A stretch of DNA of 64,000 nt, from assembly GCF_000411975.1 (NCBI RefSeq), contig NZ_ASXG01000063.1, positions 55,917 to 119,916 of the forward strand, written 5' to 3'. This DNA comes from Amycolatopsis orientalis DSM 43388 (GTDB lineage Bacteria > Actinomycetota > Actinomycetes > Mycobacteriales > Pseudonocardiaceae). Below are positions 8,091-16,808 of this stretch, piece after piece. A program made the translations under genes and the position numbers. Every line of letters begins with the position of its first letter. Position 1 is the stretch's first letter. The notes under the pieces are model-generated. The model made no database searches and had not been told where the DNA came from. It was given only the letters and a program-made list of their open reading frames with translations.

Positions 8091-8963
8091 ATGACCGCGA
8101 AGATCCGCGTCGCCGCCGCCCCGATCTCGTGGGGAGTCTGCGAGGTGCCCGGCTGGGGGCGAGTGCTCGACGCCCCGGCCGTGCTCGGGGAAATGGCCGG
8201 ATTGGGCATCACCGCAACCGAATTGGGCCCGCCGGGTTACCTGCCGCGCGAGCCGGCCGAGCTGAAGAAGCTCCTGGAAAGCCACCGCCTCGAACTCGTC
8301 GGCGGCTTCCTCGCCGTGCCGCTGCACGAAAACGCGGAAGCAGCGATCGCCGAAGCGGAAGACTCGGCGGCGCTCTTCGCGGCCTGCGGCGGCGAGATGC
8401 TCGTGCTCGCCGCGGCGACCGGCCTCGACGGTTACGACGAACGACCCCGCCTGACCGACGCCGAATGGTCCACTTTGGTCCGGACAGCGGGCAAAATCCG
8501 CGACGCGGCGGCAACGCACGGACTGAAAACAGTCCTGCACCCGCACGTCGGAACGCACGTGGAGACCGAGGCCGAGGTGGAGCGCTTCCTCGCCGATTCG
8601 GATCTCCAGCTCTGCCTCGACACCGGCCACCTTCTGATCGGCGGCGCCGACCCGGTCGCGCTCGCCCAGCGGCACCCGCGGCGGATCGGGCACCTGCACC
8701 TCAAGGACGTCCGCGGCGAACTGGCCGACGCCGTCCGGGCAGGCGAACTGCCGTATGCCGAAGCCGTCGCCAAGGGGCTTTACGTGCCGCTCGGCGAGGG
8801 CGACGTCGACCTCGAAGCCATGGTCCGCTCCGTCGCCGAAGCGGGCTACGACGGCTGGTACGTCCTGGAGCAGGACACCGCGCTGAGCGACGACAGCCCG
8901 GCGGATCGCCCCGGCCGGGACGTCGCGGCCAGCCTCTCGTATCTGCGCACTATCACCGGCTGA
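8091..8963 (+). CDS. Sugar phosphate isomerase/epimerase family protein (IolE-like)
   Basis: A 290-residue TIM-barrel protein of the AP-endonuclease-2/xylose-isomerase-like family. It begins RVAAAPISWGVCEVPGWG, which strongly resembles myo-inosose-2 dehydratase (IolE). Metal-ligand regions are visible: LKTVLHPHVGTHVET, LCLDTGHLLIGG, IGHLHLKDVR and the C-terminal WYVLEQDTAL. The start is set by GAAAGGGATCC ahead of the ATG. It is the first gene of the plus-strand operon and is followed 25 bp later by the binding protein. Likely role: dehydration or isomerisation of the keto-polyol made by the divergent dehydrogenase. It could alternatively be a general hydroxypyruvate-isomerase-like protein. 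Confidence 0.82.
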   Translation: MTAKIRVAAAPISWGVCEVPGWGRVLDAPAVLGEMAGLGITATELGPPGYLPREPAELKKLLESHRLELVGGFLAVPLHENAEAAIAEAEDSAALFAACGGEMLVLAAATGLDGYDERPRLTDAEWSTLVRTAGKIRDAAATHGLKTVLHPHVGTHVETEAEVERFLADSDLQLCLDTGHLLIGGADPVALAQRHPRRIGHLHLKDVRGELADAVRAGELPYAEAVAKGLYVPLGEGDVDLEAMVRSVAEAGYDGWYVLEQDTALSDDSPADRPGRDVAASLSYLRTITG

Positions 8964-8988
8964 CGAAGACAAGCGAGGAGAGACAACG

Positions 8989-9987
8989 ATGTCCCATCGC
9001 TGGGAGCGCATCCGACGCTCCGGCCGCGCGGCGAGCCTGCTGGCCGCGGGCTTGCTGCTGGCGGCGTGCACCGGTCCGGCCGCCGAGCCGAAGACGACCG
9101 CGCCCGCCGCCGCCCCGACGCCGTCCGGACCGCTGAAGGTTTCGGTCATCACCCACGGCACCGCGGGCGACGCGTTCTGGAACGTGGTGAAGAACGGTGC
9201 CGAACAAGCGGGCAAAGACCTCGGAGTACAGGTCGAATACACCTCGGACGGTGATCCGGGCGCGCAGGCGAAGCTGATCGACAACGCGGTCGCGCAGCAG
9301 ACCGGCGGCCTCGTGGTGTCGCTGGCGAACCCGGAGGCGCTGCGTCCGTCCATCGAGGCCGCGGTGCGCGCCGGAATCCCGGTGATCACCATCAACTCCG
9401 GCGAGGACAAAAGCGCGGCGTACGGCGCGCTCACCCACGTCGGCCAGAACGAGTCGATCGCCGGCGAGGAAGCCGGGAAGAAGTTCAAGGAACTCGGCAA
9501 GCACAAGCTGCTGTGCGTGATCCACGAGGCCGGCAACGTCGGGCAGGCGCAGCGCTGCGACGGCGCGAAAACCGGGTTCGCCGGCACCGTGCAGACGCTG
9601 CAAGTGGACATCTCCAACCCGACCGACGCCGAATCCCGCATCCGCGGCGCGGTACAGACCGACTCGTCGATCGACGCGGTGCTGACGCTGAACTCGCAGG
9701 TCGCCGCGCGGGCGGTGAGCGCGATCAAGTCGGTGGACTCGAAGGCGCAGGTCGCCACGTTCGACCTGAACTCCGACGTGGTGGCCGCGATCAAGGCCGG
9801 GGACGTGCTGTTCGCGGTCGACCAGCAGCAGTACGAACAGGGCTATCTCCCGGTGCAGTTCCTGAAGCTGTACCGGGACAACGCGAACGTCGTCGGCGGC
9901 GGCAAACCGGTGCTCACCGGACCCGATCTGGTCGACAAATCCACAGTGGACAAGGTCGGCCAGTACGTGCAAAGGGGCACCCGATGA
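8989..9987 (+). CDS. Sugar ABC transporter substrate-binding lipoprotein
   Basis: A 332-residue extracellular solute-binding protein of the ribose/galactose/inositol class (Peripla_BP_4). A lipoprotein signal is present: basic start, hydrophobic [12 protein letters not shown] with the lipobox cysteine at residue 26, then a proline/threonine linker. The mature part begins [20 protein letters not shown] and shows VNPEAL-like, [10 protein letters not shown] and [24 protein letters not shown], typical of sugar-binding proteins. RBS GAGGAGAG precedes the ATG. The stop overlaps the permease ATG. The substrate is probably the same polyol handled by the neighbouring enzymes. Confidence 0.9.
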   Translation: MSHRWERIRRSGRAASLLAAGLLLAACTGPAAEPKTTAPAAAPTPSGPLKVSVITHGTAGDAFWNVVKNGAEQAGKDLGVQVEYTSDGDPGAQAKLIDNAVAQQTGGLVVSLANPEALRPSIEAAVRAGIPVITINSGEDKSAAYGALTHVGQNESIAGEEAGKKFKELGKHKLLCVIHEAGNVGQAQRCDGAKTGFAGTVQTLQVDISNPTDAESRIRGAVQTDSSIDAVLTLNSQVAARAVSAIKSVDSKAQVATFDLNSDVVAAIKAGDVLFAVDQQQYEQGYLPVQFLKLYRDNANVVGGGKPVLTGPDLVDKSTVDKVGQYVQRGTR

Positions 9988-11012
9988 CGACCCTCGACGA
10001 ACGCCTGTCGCAACCCCGGCTGACCGACCGCCTGGCGGTGCGCCCGGAAATCGGCGCGCTGCTCGGCGCGGTCGTGGTGTTCTTGTTCTTCACCTTCGCG
10101 TCCGACAAGTTCTTCAGCGCCAGCGGAGCGGCGACCTGGCTGGACGACGCGGCGACGCTGGGCATCATGGCGGTGGCCGTGTCGCTGCTGATGGTCGGCG
10201 GCGAGTTCGACCTGTCGGCGGGCGTGATGACGGCGTCGACCTCGCTGGTCACTGCGATCCTCGCCACCCAGGCCGGCTGGAACGTATGGCTCGCCCTGCT
10301 CGTCTCGCTGGTCTTCGCGCTGGCGGTCGGCGCGTTCAACGGCTGGCTGGTGATGAAAACCGGACTGCCGAGTTTCATCGTCACCCTCGGCACTTTCCTT
10401 GCCCTGCAGGGCTTGAACCTCGGCGTGACGCGGCTGGTGACCGGAACCGTGCAGGTCTCCGGGATGCGCTCGACCGACGGCTACGCGTCCGCCGGGTTCG
10501 TCTTCGCCTCCACAGCGGACATCGGCGGTACCCCGTTCCAGATCTCCATCGTCTGGTGGCTCGGCGCGATCGCGGCAGCCGCGTGGCTGCTCGTGCGGAC
10601 GCGCTTCGGCAACTGGATCTTCGCGGTCGGCGGATCGGCGGCAAGCGCCCGAGCGGTCGGCGTTCCCGTGGTACGGACGAAGATCCTGCTGTTCATGGGC
10701 ACCGCGCTGGCCGGCTGGCTGGTCGGCTCGATCAACATCCTGCGGTTCGCCAGCGTCCAGGCGAACCAGGGCATCGGCCTGGAATTCCAGTACATCATCG
10801 CCGCGGTGATCGGCGGCTGCCTGCTCACCGGCGGGTTCGGCTCGGCCGTCGGCGCGGCGATCGGCGCGCTGATCTTCGGCATGGCGCGGCAGGGCATCGT
10901 GTTCGCCGGCTGGGACAACGACTGGTTCATGCTGTTCCTCGGGATCATGCTGCTGGCGGCGGTCCTGGTCAACAACGCTTTGCGGCGACGCGCGGAAAGG
11001 GTGCGGCGATGA
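9984..11012 (+). CDS. Sugar ABC transporter permease
   Basis: A 342-residue inner-membrane permease of the branched-chain/ribose (RbsC/FrcC) family, with about nine hydrophobic segments. Family stretches include [17 protein letters not shown] near residue 75, [20 protein letters not shown] near residue 125, [20 protein letters not shown] near residue 210, and the EAA-like end [20 protein letters not shown]. The start is taken at ATG 9984, overlapping the binding-protein stop (ATGA); an upstream extension of the open frame lies inside the preceding gene and is not real. It couples to the ATPase through a second ATGA. Confidence 0.93.
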   Translation: MTTLDERLSQPRLTDRLAVRPEIGALLGAVVVFLFFTFASDKFFSASGAATWLDDAATLGIMAVAVSLLMVGGEFDLSAGVMTASTSLVTAILATQAGWNVWLALLVSLVFALAVGAFNGWLVMKTGLPSFIVTLGTFLALQGLNLGVTRLVTGTVQVSGMRSTDGYASAGFVFASTADIGGTPFQISIVWWLGAIAAAAWLLVRTRFGNWIFAVGGSAASARAVGVPVVRTKILLFMGTALAGWLVGSINILRFASVQANQGIGLEFQYIIAAVIGGCLLTGGFGSAVGAAIGALIFGMARQGIVFAGWDNDWFMLFLGIMLLAAVLVNNALRRRAERVRR

Positions 11013-11785
11013 ACGCTCTCCTCGAAGTCAGGAATGTCGGCAAGCGGTACGGAACCGTGGTCGCGCTGCGCGAAGTGTCCACTGTGGTCAATGCGGGCGA
11101 GGTCACCTGCGTACTGGGCGACAACGGCGCGGGTAAGTCCACTTTGATCAAGATCCTCGCCGGGGTGCACCAGCACGACGAAGGCGAGTTCCTCGTCGAA
11201 GGCGCGCCGGTGCGGTTCGCCTCGCCCCGGGAAGCGCTGGACCGCGGAATCGCCACGGTGTATCAGGACCTCGCGGTGGTGCCGCTGATGAGCGTGTGGC
11301 GCAACTTCTTCCTCGGCTCCGAACCGACCGTCGGCTTCGGCCCGTTTCGCGCCCTGGACCGGCGCAAAGGCCGGGAGCTGACGAAGAAAGCCCTAGCCGA
11401 CCTCGGCATCGACCTGCGGGACGTCGAACAGCCGGTCGGCACGCTGTCCGGCGGCGAACGGCAGTGCGTCGCGATCGCCCGTGCCATCCATTTCGGCGCG
11501 AAGGTGCTGATCCTGGACGAGCCGACGGCCGCGTTGGGCGTGAAGCAGGCCGGGGTGGTGCTGAGGTACGTGGCCCAGGCCCGCGACCGGGGCCTGGGCG
11601 TCGTCCTGATCACGCACAATCCGCACCACGCATACCCGGTGGCCGACCGTTTCCTGCTCCTCAAACGCGGCACGGCGCTCGGCTCCTACGAGAAAGCGGA
11701 GATCGAACTGCCCGAGCTGACCCGGCAGATGGCGGGCGGCGCGGAACTGGAGGCGCTGGAGCACGAGCTGCGGACGGGGTCGTGA
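11009..11785 (+). CDS. Sugar ABC transporter ATP-binding protein (single domain)
   Basis: A 258-residue ATPase that powers the importer. Walker [10 protein letters not shown] near residue 40, Q-loop [12 protein letters not shown], signature [14 protein letters not shown], Walker [13 protein letters not shown] and H-loop LITHNPHHA are all intact. Unlike RbsA-type sugar ATPases, which are tandem duplications of about 500 residues, this one is single-domain like FrcA, so it should work as a homodimer. The fucose-type importer at 47328 has the duplicated form. The ATG overlaps the permease stop. Its own stop lies inside a hairpin shared with the convergent hydrolase. Confidence 0.92.
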   Translation: MNALLEVRNVGKRYGTVVALREVSTVVNAGEVTCVLGDNGAGKSTLIKILAGVHQHDEGEFLVEGAPVRFASPREALDRGIATVYQDLAVVPLMSVWRNFFLGSEPTVGFGPFRALDRRKGRELTKKALADLGIDLRDVEQPVGTLSGGERQCVAIARAIHFGAKVLILDEPTAALGVKQAGVVLRYVAQARDRGLGVVLITHNPHHAYPVADRFLLLKRGTALGSYEKAEIELPELTRQMAGGAELEALEHELRTGS

Positions 11786-11822
11786 GTGTTTCCAGCCGGT
11801 TAGCACCGGCCTAGGCACTCAC
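11782..11822. terminator. Bidirectional terminator hairpin between convergent genes
   Basis: Outer arms GTGAGTG (11782-11788) and CACTCAC (11816-11822), inner arms GCCGG and CCGGC. It includes the stop codons of the ABC ATPase (+) and of the hydrolase (-). A near-identical design occurs at 58586-58627. Confidence 0.75.
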
Positions 11823-12640
11823 GAGGTCACCTTCTCCAGCCACGGCCGCACCACCGGCAGCACCGCGGCCGCCTGCATCGCGCTCATGTGGTCCAGCCCG
11901 TCGAGCACCTCGACGGTCCACCCCCGCGCTTCCAGTTCGGCGCGCTCCCACAGCAACGGCCCGGCGATGTCGACGGTCACGCCTCCCCACCGCTCGCTGT
12001 ACTCGATCCGGTCCTCCGACCCGGCGAAGCACAGCCGCGGGCACGACAGCTCGACCGCCCGGTCGTCGAAGTCCTGCAACGCCTCGTACAACGTCACGAA
12101 CTGCTTCGTCTGCCCCGTCGACAACTGGACGTCCACCGAATCCCAATCCCCCGGCTCAGCCGCGGATTCCGAGGCCGCCGGGCCGGCCAGCGCCATCTCG
12201 TGCGTCGCCCGGGTCACCGCGAGCATCGCCGCATACGGTCCGTCCACCGGCGGATACCCGCCCATCACCAGCGCGTCCAGCCGGTCCGTCCGCAACGCCA
12301 GCTGCAACCCGGACAGCGCCAGCCACGAGTAGCCGTAATACGAGAACCGCTCCGTCCCGGCCGCGTCCGCCACGGCCAGCAAGTCGGCCGCGAGCACGTC
12401 CGGTGTCAGATCGGCCGGATGCGCCATCCGGTGCCCCTGGTAGTCGAAAGCCACCACCCGGAACCCGGCGAATCCCTCGATCAGCGACCGGCCCAGCTCC
12501 GGATCGGCGCCCCACTGCCGGGCCGCCTCGGCCTCCGGTCCTTCCGCGGGGCTCGGGTCGACCGGGAGCAGCAGCACCGGCCCGTCCCCGTGCACCTGCG
12601 CGTCGATCCTCGTCCCGTCGTGCAGCGTCGCTTCAGCCAT
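11819..12640 (-). CDS. Alpha/beta hydrolase
   Basis: A 273-residue cytosolic alpha/beta-hydrolase-fold protein. It shows VLLLPVDPSP after the first strands, the strand/turn FRVVAFDYQGHRMAHP near residue 60, a nucleophile-elbow region FSYYGYSWLALSGLQLA near residue 105, and a late LDGLDHMSAMQ with the presumed catalytic His. The elbow reads GYSWL, so Ser in G-Y-S-W-L is the probable nucleophile. The substrate is unknown; similar proteins act on esters, lactones or haloalkanes. It is expressed alone from a promoter carrying two operator-like repeats at 12649-12697. The stop overlaps the shared terminator. Confidence 0.8.
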   Translation of the reverse strand: MAEATLHDGTRIDAQVHGDGPVLLLPVDPSPAEGPEAEAARQWGADPELGRSLIEGFAGFRVVAFDYQGHRMAHPADLTPDVLAADLLAVADAAGTERFSYYGYSWLALSGLQLALRTDRLDALVMGGYPPVDGPYAAMLAVTRATHEMALAGPAASESAAEPGDWDSVDVQLSTGQTKQFVTLYEALQDFDDRAVELSCPRLCFAGSEDRIEYSERWGGVTVDIAGPLLWERAELEARGWTVEVLDGLDHMSAMQAAAVLPVVRPWLEKVTS

Positions 12641-12648
12641 CTCGTCTC

Positions 12649-12697
12649 TTTACGTCGTAAAGTATTGTCCGGCACGACGGTACTATACGACGTAAAG
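12649..12697. promoter_or_regulatory. Paired operator sites TTTACGTCGTAAA / TATACGACGTAAA
   Basis: Two 13-bp near-palindromes, at 12649-12661 and 12685-12697, stand 36 bp apart centre to centre in the short gap upstream of the hydrolase. The first is perfect (TTTACG-T-CGTAAA); the second differs by one base per half-site. The pair is itself part of a larger inverted repeat (TCTCTTTACG and CGTAAAGAGA). Paired dyads of this type are typical of TetR- or MarR-family repressors; no such regulator gene is adjacent. Confidence 0.75.
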
Positions 12698-12707
12698 AGA
12701 TGTCGAA

Positions 12708-13652
12708 TCAGCTGGCGACAGCAGGCGAGGAGGCGTCGGAGACCAGCTTGCGCGGGATCCCGGACCCGTCCGCGGGCACCGACCACACGGCGTCGTCCAG
12801 GCCGTAGAGGATCGTGTGGTCGTCCTGCCAGAGCGCTTGGTCGTCGACGCTGCGGGTCTCGGCGAGCGCGGTCTCCCGCATCGTCTTGAGGTCGAGCACG
12901 GACAGCCGCCAGACGCCCTCGCCGACCTTCTTCTTGAACGCGATCCGCGTTTCGTCCGGCGACAGCGACGGGCATTCCACGTTTTCCCGCAGCGCTTTGC
13001 CGCGGTAGGTGTCGTAGTCGCCTTCGATCAGATACGTCTTGCCCTTGGTGCCCAGCGTCGAATAGAACCGCTTGCCGTCCTTGGCGAACGTGATGCCCCA
13101 GTAGTTGACGTCCGCGGAGAAGTACCGCTTCCCGTCGACCAGGACCGGCAGTTCCTCGATCGTCTTCTCCAGCTCGCCGTTGTCCAGCTGGTAAATTCCG
13201 GCCCGCGTGGAAAACCCGGTCGCGGCATAGGAATCGCCGGTGACGAACACCGTCCAGTACACCCGTTTGCCGTCCGGCGAAACACGCGCCCGGCTCGGCG
13301 TCCCCGGCAGGTAGTCCTTGTGCGTCGTGGTGAAATTGCGATCGAGAATGCTGAAGTCGCTGACCGCGGGCAACGTGCCGGGCCGCACCGCGAGGCACAT
13401 TCCGGTCGACGCGGACACGGCGAACCGATCGCATTTCAGGTCGCTGAACTTCGGCGCGGCACCAGGATTCGCGAGCGGAACGACCCCGACGTTGCCCGTC
13501 TTGGTGCTGCGGAAGAACAACTGACCAGGCGCGAGGGAAAGGTGCTCGACCTTCGCCGGTTCGGCCGGGCTGGGCCGGGCGGCCACCGTGTAGACCACCG
13601 CGGCAGCGGCGAGCACGACCGTGCCGGCCACCGCGAGAAGGACTTTCTTCAT
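12708..13652 (-). CDS. TolB-like beta-propeller protein, membrane-anchored or secreted
   Basis: A 314-residue protein with an N-terminal signal or anchor (MKKVLLAVAGTVVLAAAAVV) followed by WD40/TolB-like repeats: ARVSPDGKRVYWTVF, GITFAKDGKRFYSTL, CPSLSPDETRIAFKKK and QALWQDDHTILYGLDD. These give S-P-D-G/E-x-R-I/V blades at regular spacing. The start at ATG 13652 overlaps the MFS stop (ATGA), so it is the second gene of an MFS-propeller operon. Such proteins are annotated only as hypothetical TolB-like; a role in sensing or in partnering the transporter is inference. It lies outside the membrane if the N-terminal segment is an anchor. Confidence 0.8.
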   Translation of the reverse strand: MKKVLLAVAGTVVLAAAAVVYTVAARPSPAEPAKVEHLSLAPGQLFFRSTKTGNVGVVPLANPGAAPKFSDLKCDRFAVSASTGMCLAVRPGTLPAVSDFSILDRNFTTTHKDYLPGTPSRARVSPDGKRVYWTVFVTGDSYAATGFSTRAGIYQLDNGELEKTIEELPVLVDGKRYFSADVNYWGITFAKDGKRFYSTLGTKGKTYLIEGDYDTYRGKALRENVECPSLSPDETRIAFKKKVGEGVWRLSVLDLKTMRETALAETRSVDDQALWQDDHTILYGLDDAVWSVPADGSGIPRKLVSDASSPAVAS

Positions 13653-14881
13653 GTGCGCACCGGCCTTGCGAAAGCGGCGCCGAGCGCCACGACAGCGAGC
13701 GCTCCGGCCGCCGCCAGGACCGCGGGCTGGAGATCCCACCAGGTCCAAGCGAGTCCGAAGAGGACAGACGAGAGCATCCGGGCGGCGGCCTGTCCCGTTT
13801 GGACGACGGCCAGCCCGGTCGCCCGGAGATCGGCGGAAACCAGCGGTCCGGCGGCGGCCATCAGCACCCCGTCGGTCGCCGCGTAGAACACGCCGTGCAG
13901 CCCCAACGCCAGCGCCGCGAGCCAGAATCCGGACACCGGCCCGCACAACGCGACCAGCGCGGCGACCAAAGCGACGTGCCCGCCGAGAAACACCGGCCAG
14001 CGCCCGATCCGGTCAGCCAGTTTGCCCAGCGGAACGGCCAGCACCAGATACACCCCGGCGGTGCCGAGCGGGAGCAACGGGAAGAACGTCGCCGCGACGT
14101 CCCACCGACGCTGAAGCACCAGGTAGACAAAGGAATCGCCGAGCGTCACGAACCCGAGCAGCGCGGCCCACACCACGACCCGGCGGAACCCTCGCTCGCG
14201 CAACAACGCGAACGCCGCCCGCACGGACACCGCGGCCCGGTCGACCGCGGCGGGCCGGTCGCGGACGAACAACACCAGCAGCAGCACCGCGATCGCCGCG
14301 ATGCAGAAACTGGTGAAGAACACCGACGAATAGCTGCCGAGGCTCAGCGCGAGCACGGCCATCGCGGCGAGCGGGCCGAGGAACGCGCCGACGGTGTCCA
14401 TCGCGCGGTGCACGCCGAACGACCGGCCGAGCGTGTCGGGCTCGCTGGAAAGCGAAATCAGCGCGTCGCGCGGGGCGGTGCGCAGGCCCTTGCCGGTCCG
14501 GTCGGCGGCGAGCACCACGCCGATCGCCGCGACCGACGAACCGGCCGCGACCAGGCCGAGCTTGCACACCGCGGACAAGCCGTAGCCGAACCCGGCGACC
14601 GCCTTGAGCCGCCGCCACCGGTCGGCCAGGTGCCCGCCGAGCACGCGGACCACGGCGGTGGCTCCCGCGTAGAGCCCGTCGAGCAGGCCGAACTGCAGCG
14701 GGTTCAGCCCGAGGCCGAGCACCAGATACAGCGGGAGCACCGCGGTCACCATCTCCGAGGAGATGTCGGTGACCAGGCTGACCGCGCCGAGTGCGACGAC
14801 GTTCGCCGACACCCGGCGCAGGCCGGCCTTCCGCTCGGTGCCCGCCGCGACGTCCGAACTGCGGCTTGCCGCGATGTACAT
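13649..14881 (-). CDS. MFS transporter
   Basis: A 410-residue major facilitator with twelve hydrophobic segments. The loop 2-3 signature GGHLADRWRRLKAV (near residue 82) is followed by the distinctive DRTGKGLRTAPRDALI near residue 130. This loop occurs in a subfamily of actinobacterial and cyanobacterial carriers of unknown substrate. The second half repeats the motif as GKLADRIGRWPVFLGG near residue 285. It forms an operon with the TolB-like gene, with overlapping ATGA. The substrate cannot be read from sequence. The start at ATG 14881 sits only nine bases after the phosphoesterase stop, so all three genes may be read together from the upstream promoter. Confidence 0.88.
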   Translation of the reverse strand: MYIAASRSSDVAAGTERKAGLRRVSANVVALGAVSLVTDISSEMVTAVLPLYLVLGLGLNPLQFGLLDGLYAGATAVVRVLGGHLADRWRRLKAVAGFGYGLSAVCKLGLVAAGSSVAAIGVVLAADRTGKGLRTAPRDALISLSSEPDTLGRSFGVHRAMDTVGAFLGPLAAMAVLALSLGSYSSVFFTSFCIAAIAVLLLVLFVRDRPAAVDRAAVSVRAAFALLRERGFRRVVVWAALLGFVTLGDSFVYLVLQRRWDVAATFFPLLPLGTAGVYLVLAVPLGKLADRIGRWPVFLGGHVALVAALVALCGPVSGFWLAALALGLHGVFYAATDGVLMAAAGPLVSADLRATGLAVVQTGQAAARMLSSVLFGLAWTWWDLQPAVLAAAGALAVVALGAAFARPVRT

Positions 14882-14890
14882 GCCCGGCCC

Positions 14891-16534
14891 CTAGTTGTGG
14901 CAGGGGTAGGTCGGGCTGCTGTCCAGCACCTTGCCGTCGAGACCGATCAGCTGCTCGGAGAACGTGGTGTCGGTCATCGTCAGCTTCAGCACGCCGAAGG
15001 TGTCCTTGAGCAGCTTCGCCGTGGTCGGGTGCGCGGAGTGGACCGGGTACGGGTTCGCCCCGCCCATGCCGCCGATGATCTCGACCGGACCGGCCGGGTT
15101 GGCCTTGCCGCTCGCGTCTTGCGGGACGAACCGCTCGTAGTGGTGGTCGTGGCCGTTGAGGATCAGGTCGACCTTGTTCTGCGCGAACAGGTCCCACAGC
15201 TGCTTGGAACCGCGCTGGTCGCCGTGGTCGCCGGAGCTCCACCGCGGATGGTGGTAGTAGGCCGCGACGCAGCCCTTGGTGTTCTTCGCCAGGTCCTGCT
15301 TGATCCAGTTCATCTGGTCGGTGTCCTTGAGCTCGCCGCCGTCCTTGTCGTCGACGAAGCCGTTGGAGTCCAGCGCGATGAAATGCCAGTTGCCCATTTC
15401 CCAGCTGTAGTACCGCTTGCCGTTCGGCGTGGCGATCTTGCCGAAGTACTGCTCGTAGGCCTCGAACGGCTTGTTGTCGTCGTAGGTCTCGTGGTTGCCG
15501 GGGACCGGGTGCGTGATGTTCTTGAACGCGCCCCAGGTCTTGTCGTAGTAGTCCTTGAAGTTCTGCAGCGTCAGACCCGTGTTTTCGGAGTCGTACTGGT
15601 TGTCGCCCATGGTGATCACCGCGGCGGGGTTCATCGATTGGACCAGCTTCGCGGTCTTCGGGTGGACGCAGCTGGAACTGCTGGCGGTGCACTGCTCGGC
15701 GATGTCGCCGGCCGCGGCGAGCACGAAGGTGGTGCCCGCGGTTCCCGGCTTCGTGTGCACCTTGACCGCGCTGCTGACCGGCGAAGCGTTGCCGGCGGCG
15801 TCCTTCGCCCGGACGGTGTAGGTGTAGTCGGTATCCGGCGAGAGGCCGTTGTCGGTGTAGGACGTGGTCGCGCTGGTGGCGACGGACTTCCCGTCCCGGA
15901 AGACCTCATATCCGCTGACGCCGACGTTGTCGGTCGCGGCGGCCCAGGTCAGCGCGACGCTGTTCGCGCCGATCTCGCCCGCGGCGAGGTTCGACGGAGT
16001 GGTGGGCGCCTGGGTGTCCCCGGACGAGTCCGGCGTGCCGTAGGCCTGCAACTCCCACAGCGAATAGCCGTATTTCGTGGCGCGCTCGGTGCCGACGAAG
16101 CGCAGGAACCGGCCGTGTCCGGACAACCCGGTGAGGTCGTCGGTGCCGCCGTCGCCGTTGGTGATCGTCGCGATCGGCGTGAAGTTCTCGCCGTTGTCGG
16201 AGATCTCGATGCGGTACTTCTTGGCGTAGGCCGCTTCCCAGTTCAGCTTGACCCGGTGGACCGTGGCGGCCTGCCCGAGATCGACGCGCAGCCACTGCGC
16301 ATCGGCGCTGACCGCGCTCGCCCAGCGGGTCTTGAGATTCCCGTCGACGGCGTTCTCGCCGCTCAACGTGGAGGTCTCCAACGTGGACGTGCTGACCGGT
16401 TTCCCTTGGGACAGCAGCACATCGGCGGCAGCGGCACTGGCGTCGCGCGCGGGCGAGACCGCGGCGGGCAACAGCACCACCGCGGCCGCCGGCAAGGCGA
16501 ACCGGGCCAGACTTCGGACACGGGACGAGGACAC
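14891..16534 (-). CDS. Secreted metallophosphoesterase with discoidin and fibronectin-III domains
   Basis: A 547-residue exported protein. A Sec signal peptide covers roughly residues 1-36 (RFALPAAAVVLLPAAVSPA). A coagulation factor 5/8 type C carbohydrate-binding domain spans about 40-165 (TSTLSGENAVDGNLKTRW, LRVDLGQAATVHRVKL). A fibronectin type III domain spans about 178-262. The calcineurin-type phosphoesterase follows, with AAAGDIAEQC, ITMGDNQYDSE, VPGNHETYDD, YYHHPRWSSGDH and LNGHDHHYERF providing the complete dinuclear metal site of the purple-acid-phosphatase type. It probably releases phosphate from extracellular esters, anchored to polysaccharide by the first domain. A strong palindrome upstream (16600-16618) suggests sugar-linked control. 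Confidence 0.92.
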   Translation of the reverse strand: MSSSRVRSLARFALPAAAVVLLPAAVSPARDASAAAADVLLSQGKPVSTSTLETSTLSGENAVDGNLKTRWASAVSADAQWLRVDLGQAATVHRVKLNWEAAYAKKYRIEISDNGENFTPIATITNGDGGTDDLTGLSGHGRFLRFVGTERATKYGYSLWELQAYGTPDSSGDTQAPTTPSNLAAGEIGANSVALTWAAATDNVGVSGYEVFRDGKSVATSATTSYTDNGLSPDTDYTYTVRAKDAAGNASPVSSAVKVHTKPGTAGTTFVLAAAGDIAEQCTASSSSCVHPKTAKLVQSMNPAAVITMGDNQYDSENTGLTLQNFKDYYDKTWGAFKNITHPVPGNHETYDDNKPFEAYEQYFGKIATPNGKRYYSWEMGNWHFIALDSNGFVDDKDGGELKDTDQMNWIKQDLAKNTKGCVAAYYHHPRWSSGDHGDQRGSKQLWDLFAQNKVDLILNGHDHHYERFVPQDASGKANPAGPVEIIGGMGGANPYPVHSAHPTTAKLLKDTFGVLKLTMTDTTFSEQLIGLDGKVLDSSPTYPCHN

Positions 16535-16599
16535 GTCGCACTCCTTCGGGCCGGACGGGAACAGGGCGGCGGCGTTACGGTTCTGCGGCGTCTCGTTGC

Positions 16600-16618
16600 G
16601 TTAGGAAAGTTTCCTAAC
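16600..16618. promoter_or_regulatory. 19-bp perfect palindrome GTTAGGAAAGTTTCCTAAC
   Basis: Nine-base arms around a central G, placed 66 bp upstream of the secreted phosphoesterase start. The TTAGGAAA/TTTCCTAA half-sites resemble operators proposed for ROK-family sugar regulators in actinomycetes, but that link is from memory of the motif and is unverified. Confidence 0.8.
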
Positions 16619-16756
16619 TAAACCGCACAGTAGCGGGCCCAGTTTCTCCCGACAAGCCCGGAACGGACGTGAAACGATCAAGACCGCCCGATCAGCGGAA
16701 CGTCTCGCTCCCACTCGCGGAAGGGCCGTGAAGGGAACCCTGAGGGCCTCTGCTTC

Positions 16757-16808
16757 CGTGAAGGTGGCCCTCACGACCCAGCGCAAGTGCGTGAGGGCCA
16801 CCTTCACG
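16757..16808. terminator. Large hairpin with 19-bp perfect arms
   Basis: CGTGAAGGTGGCCCTCACG at 16757-16775 pairs with its exact complement at 16790-16808 around a 14-base loop. The right arm runs into the last codon and stop of the flavin monooxygenase (stop 16804-16806). Just to the left, 16727-16750 holds a second partial repeat of the same GTGAAGG type. It probably terminates the monooxygenase transcript. Confidence 0.75.

Noticed and set aside
13799..16621. 940-codon plus-strand frame opposite the MFS and phosphoesterase genes
   Set aside because: It spans two genuine genes on the other strand and has no domain, signal or ribosome-binding site.
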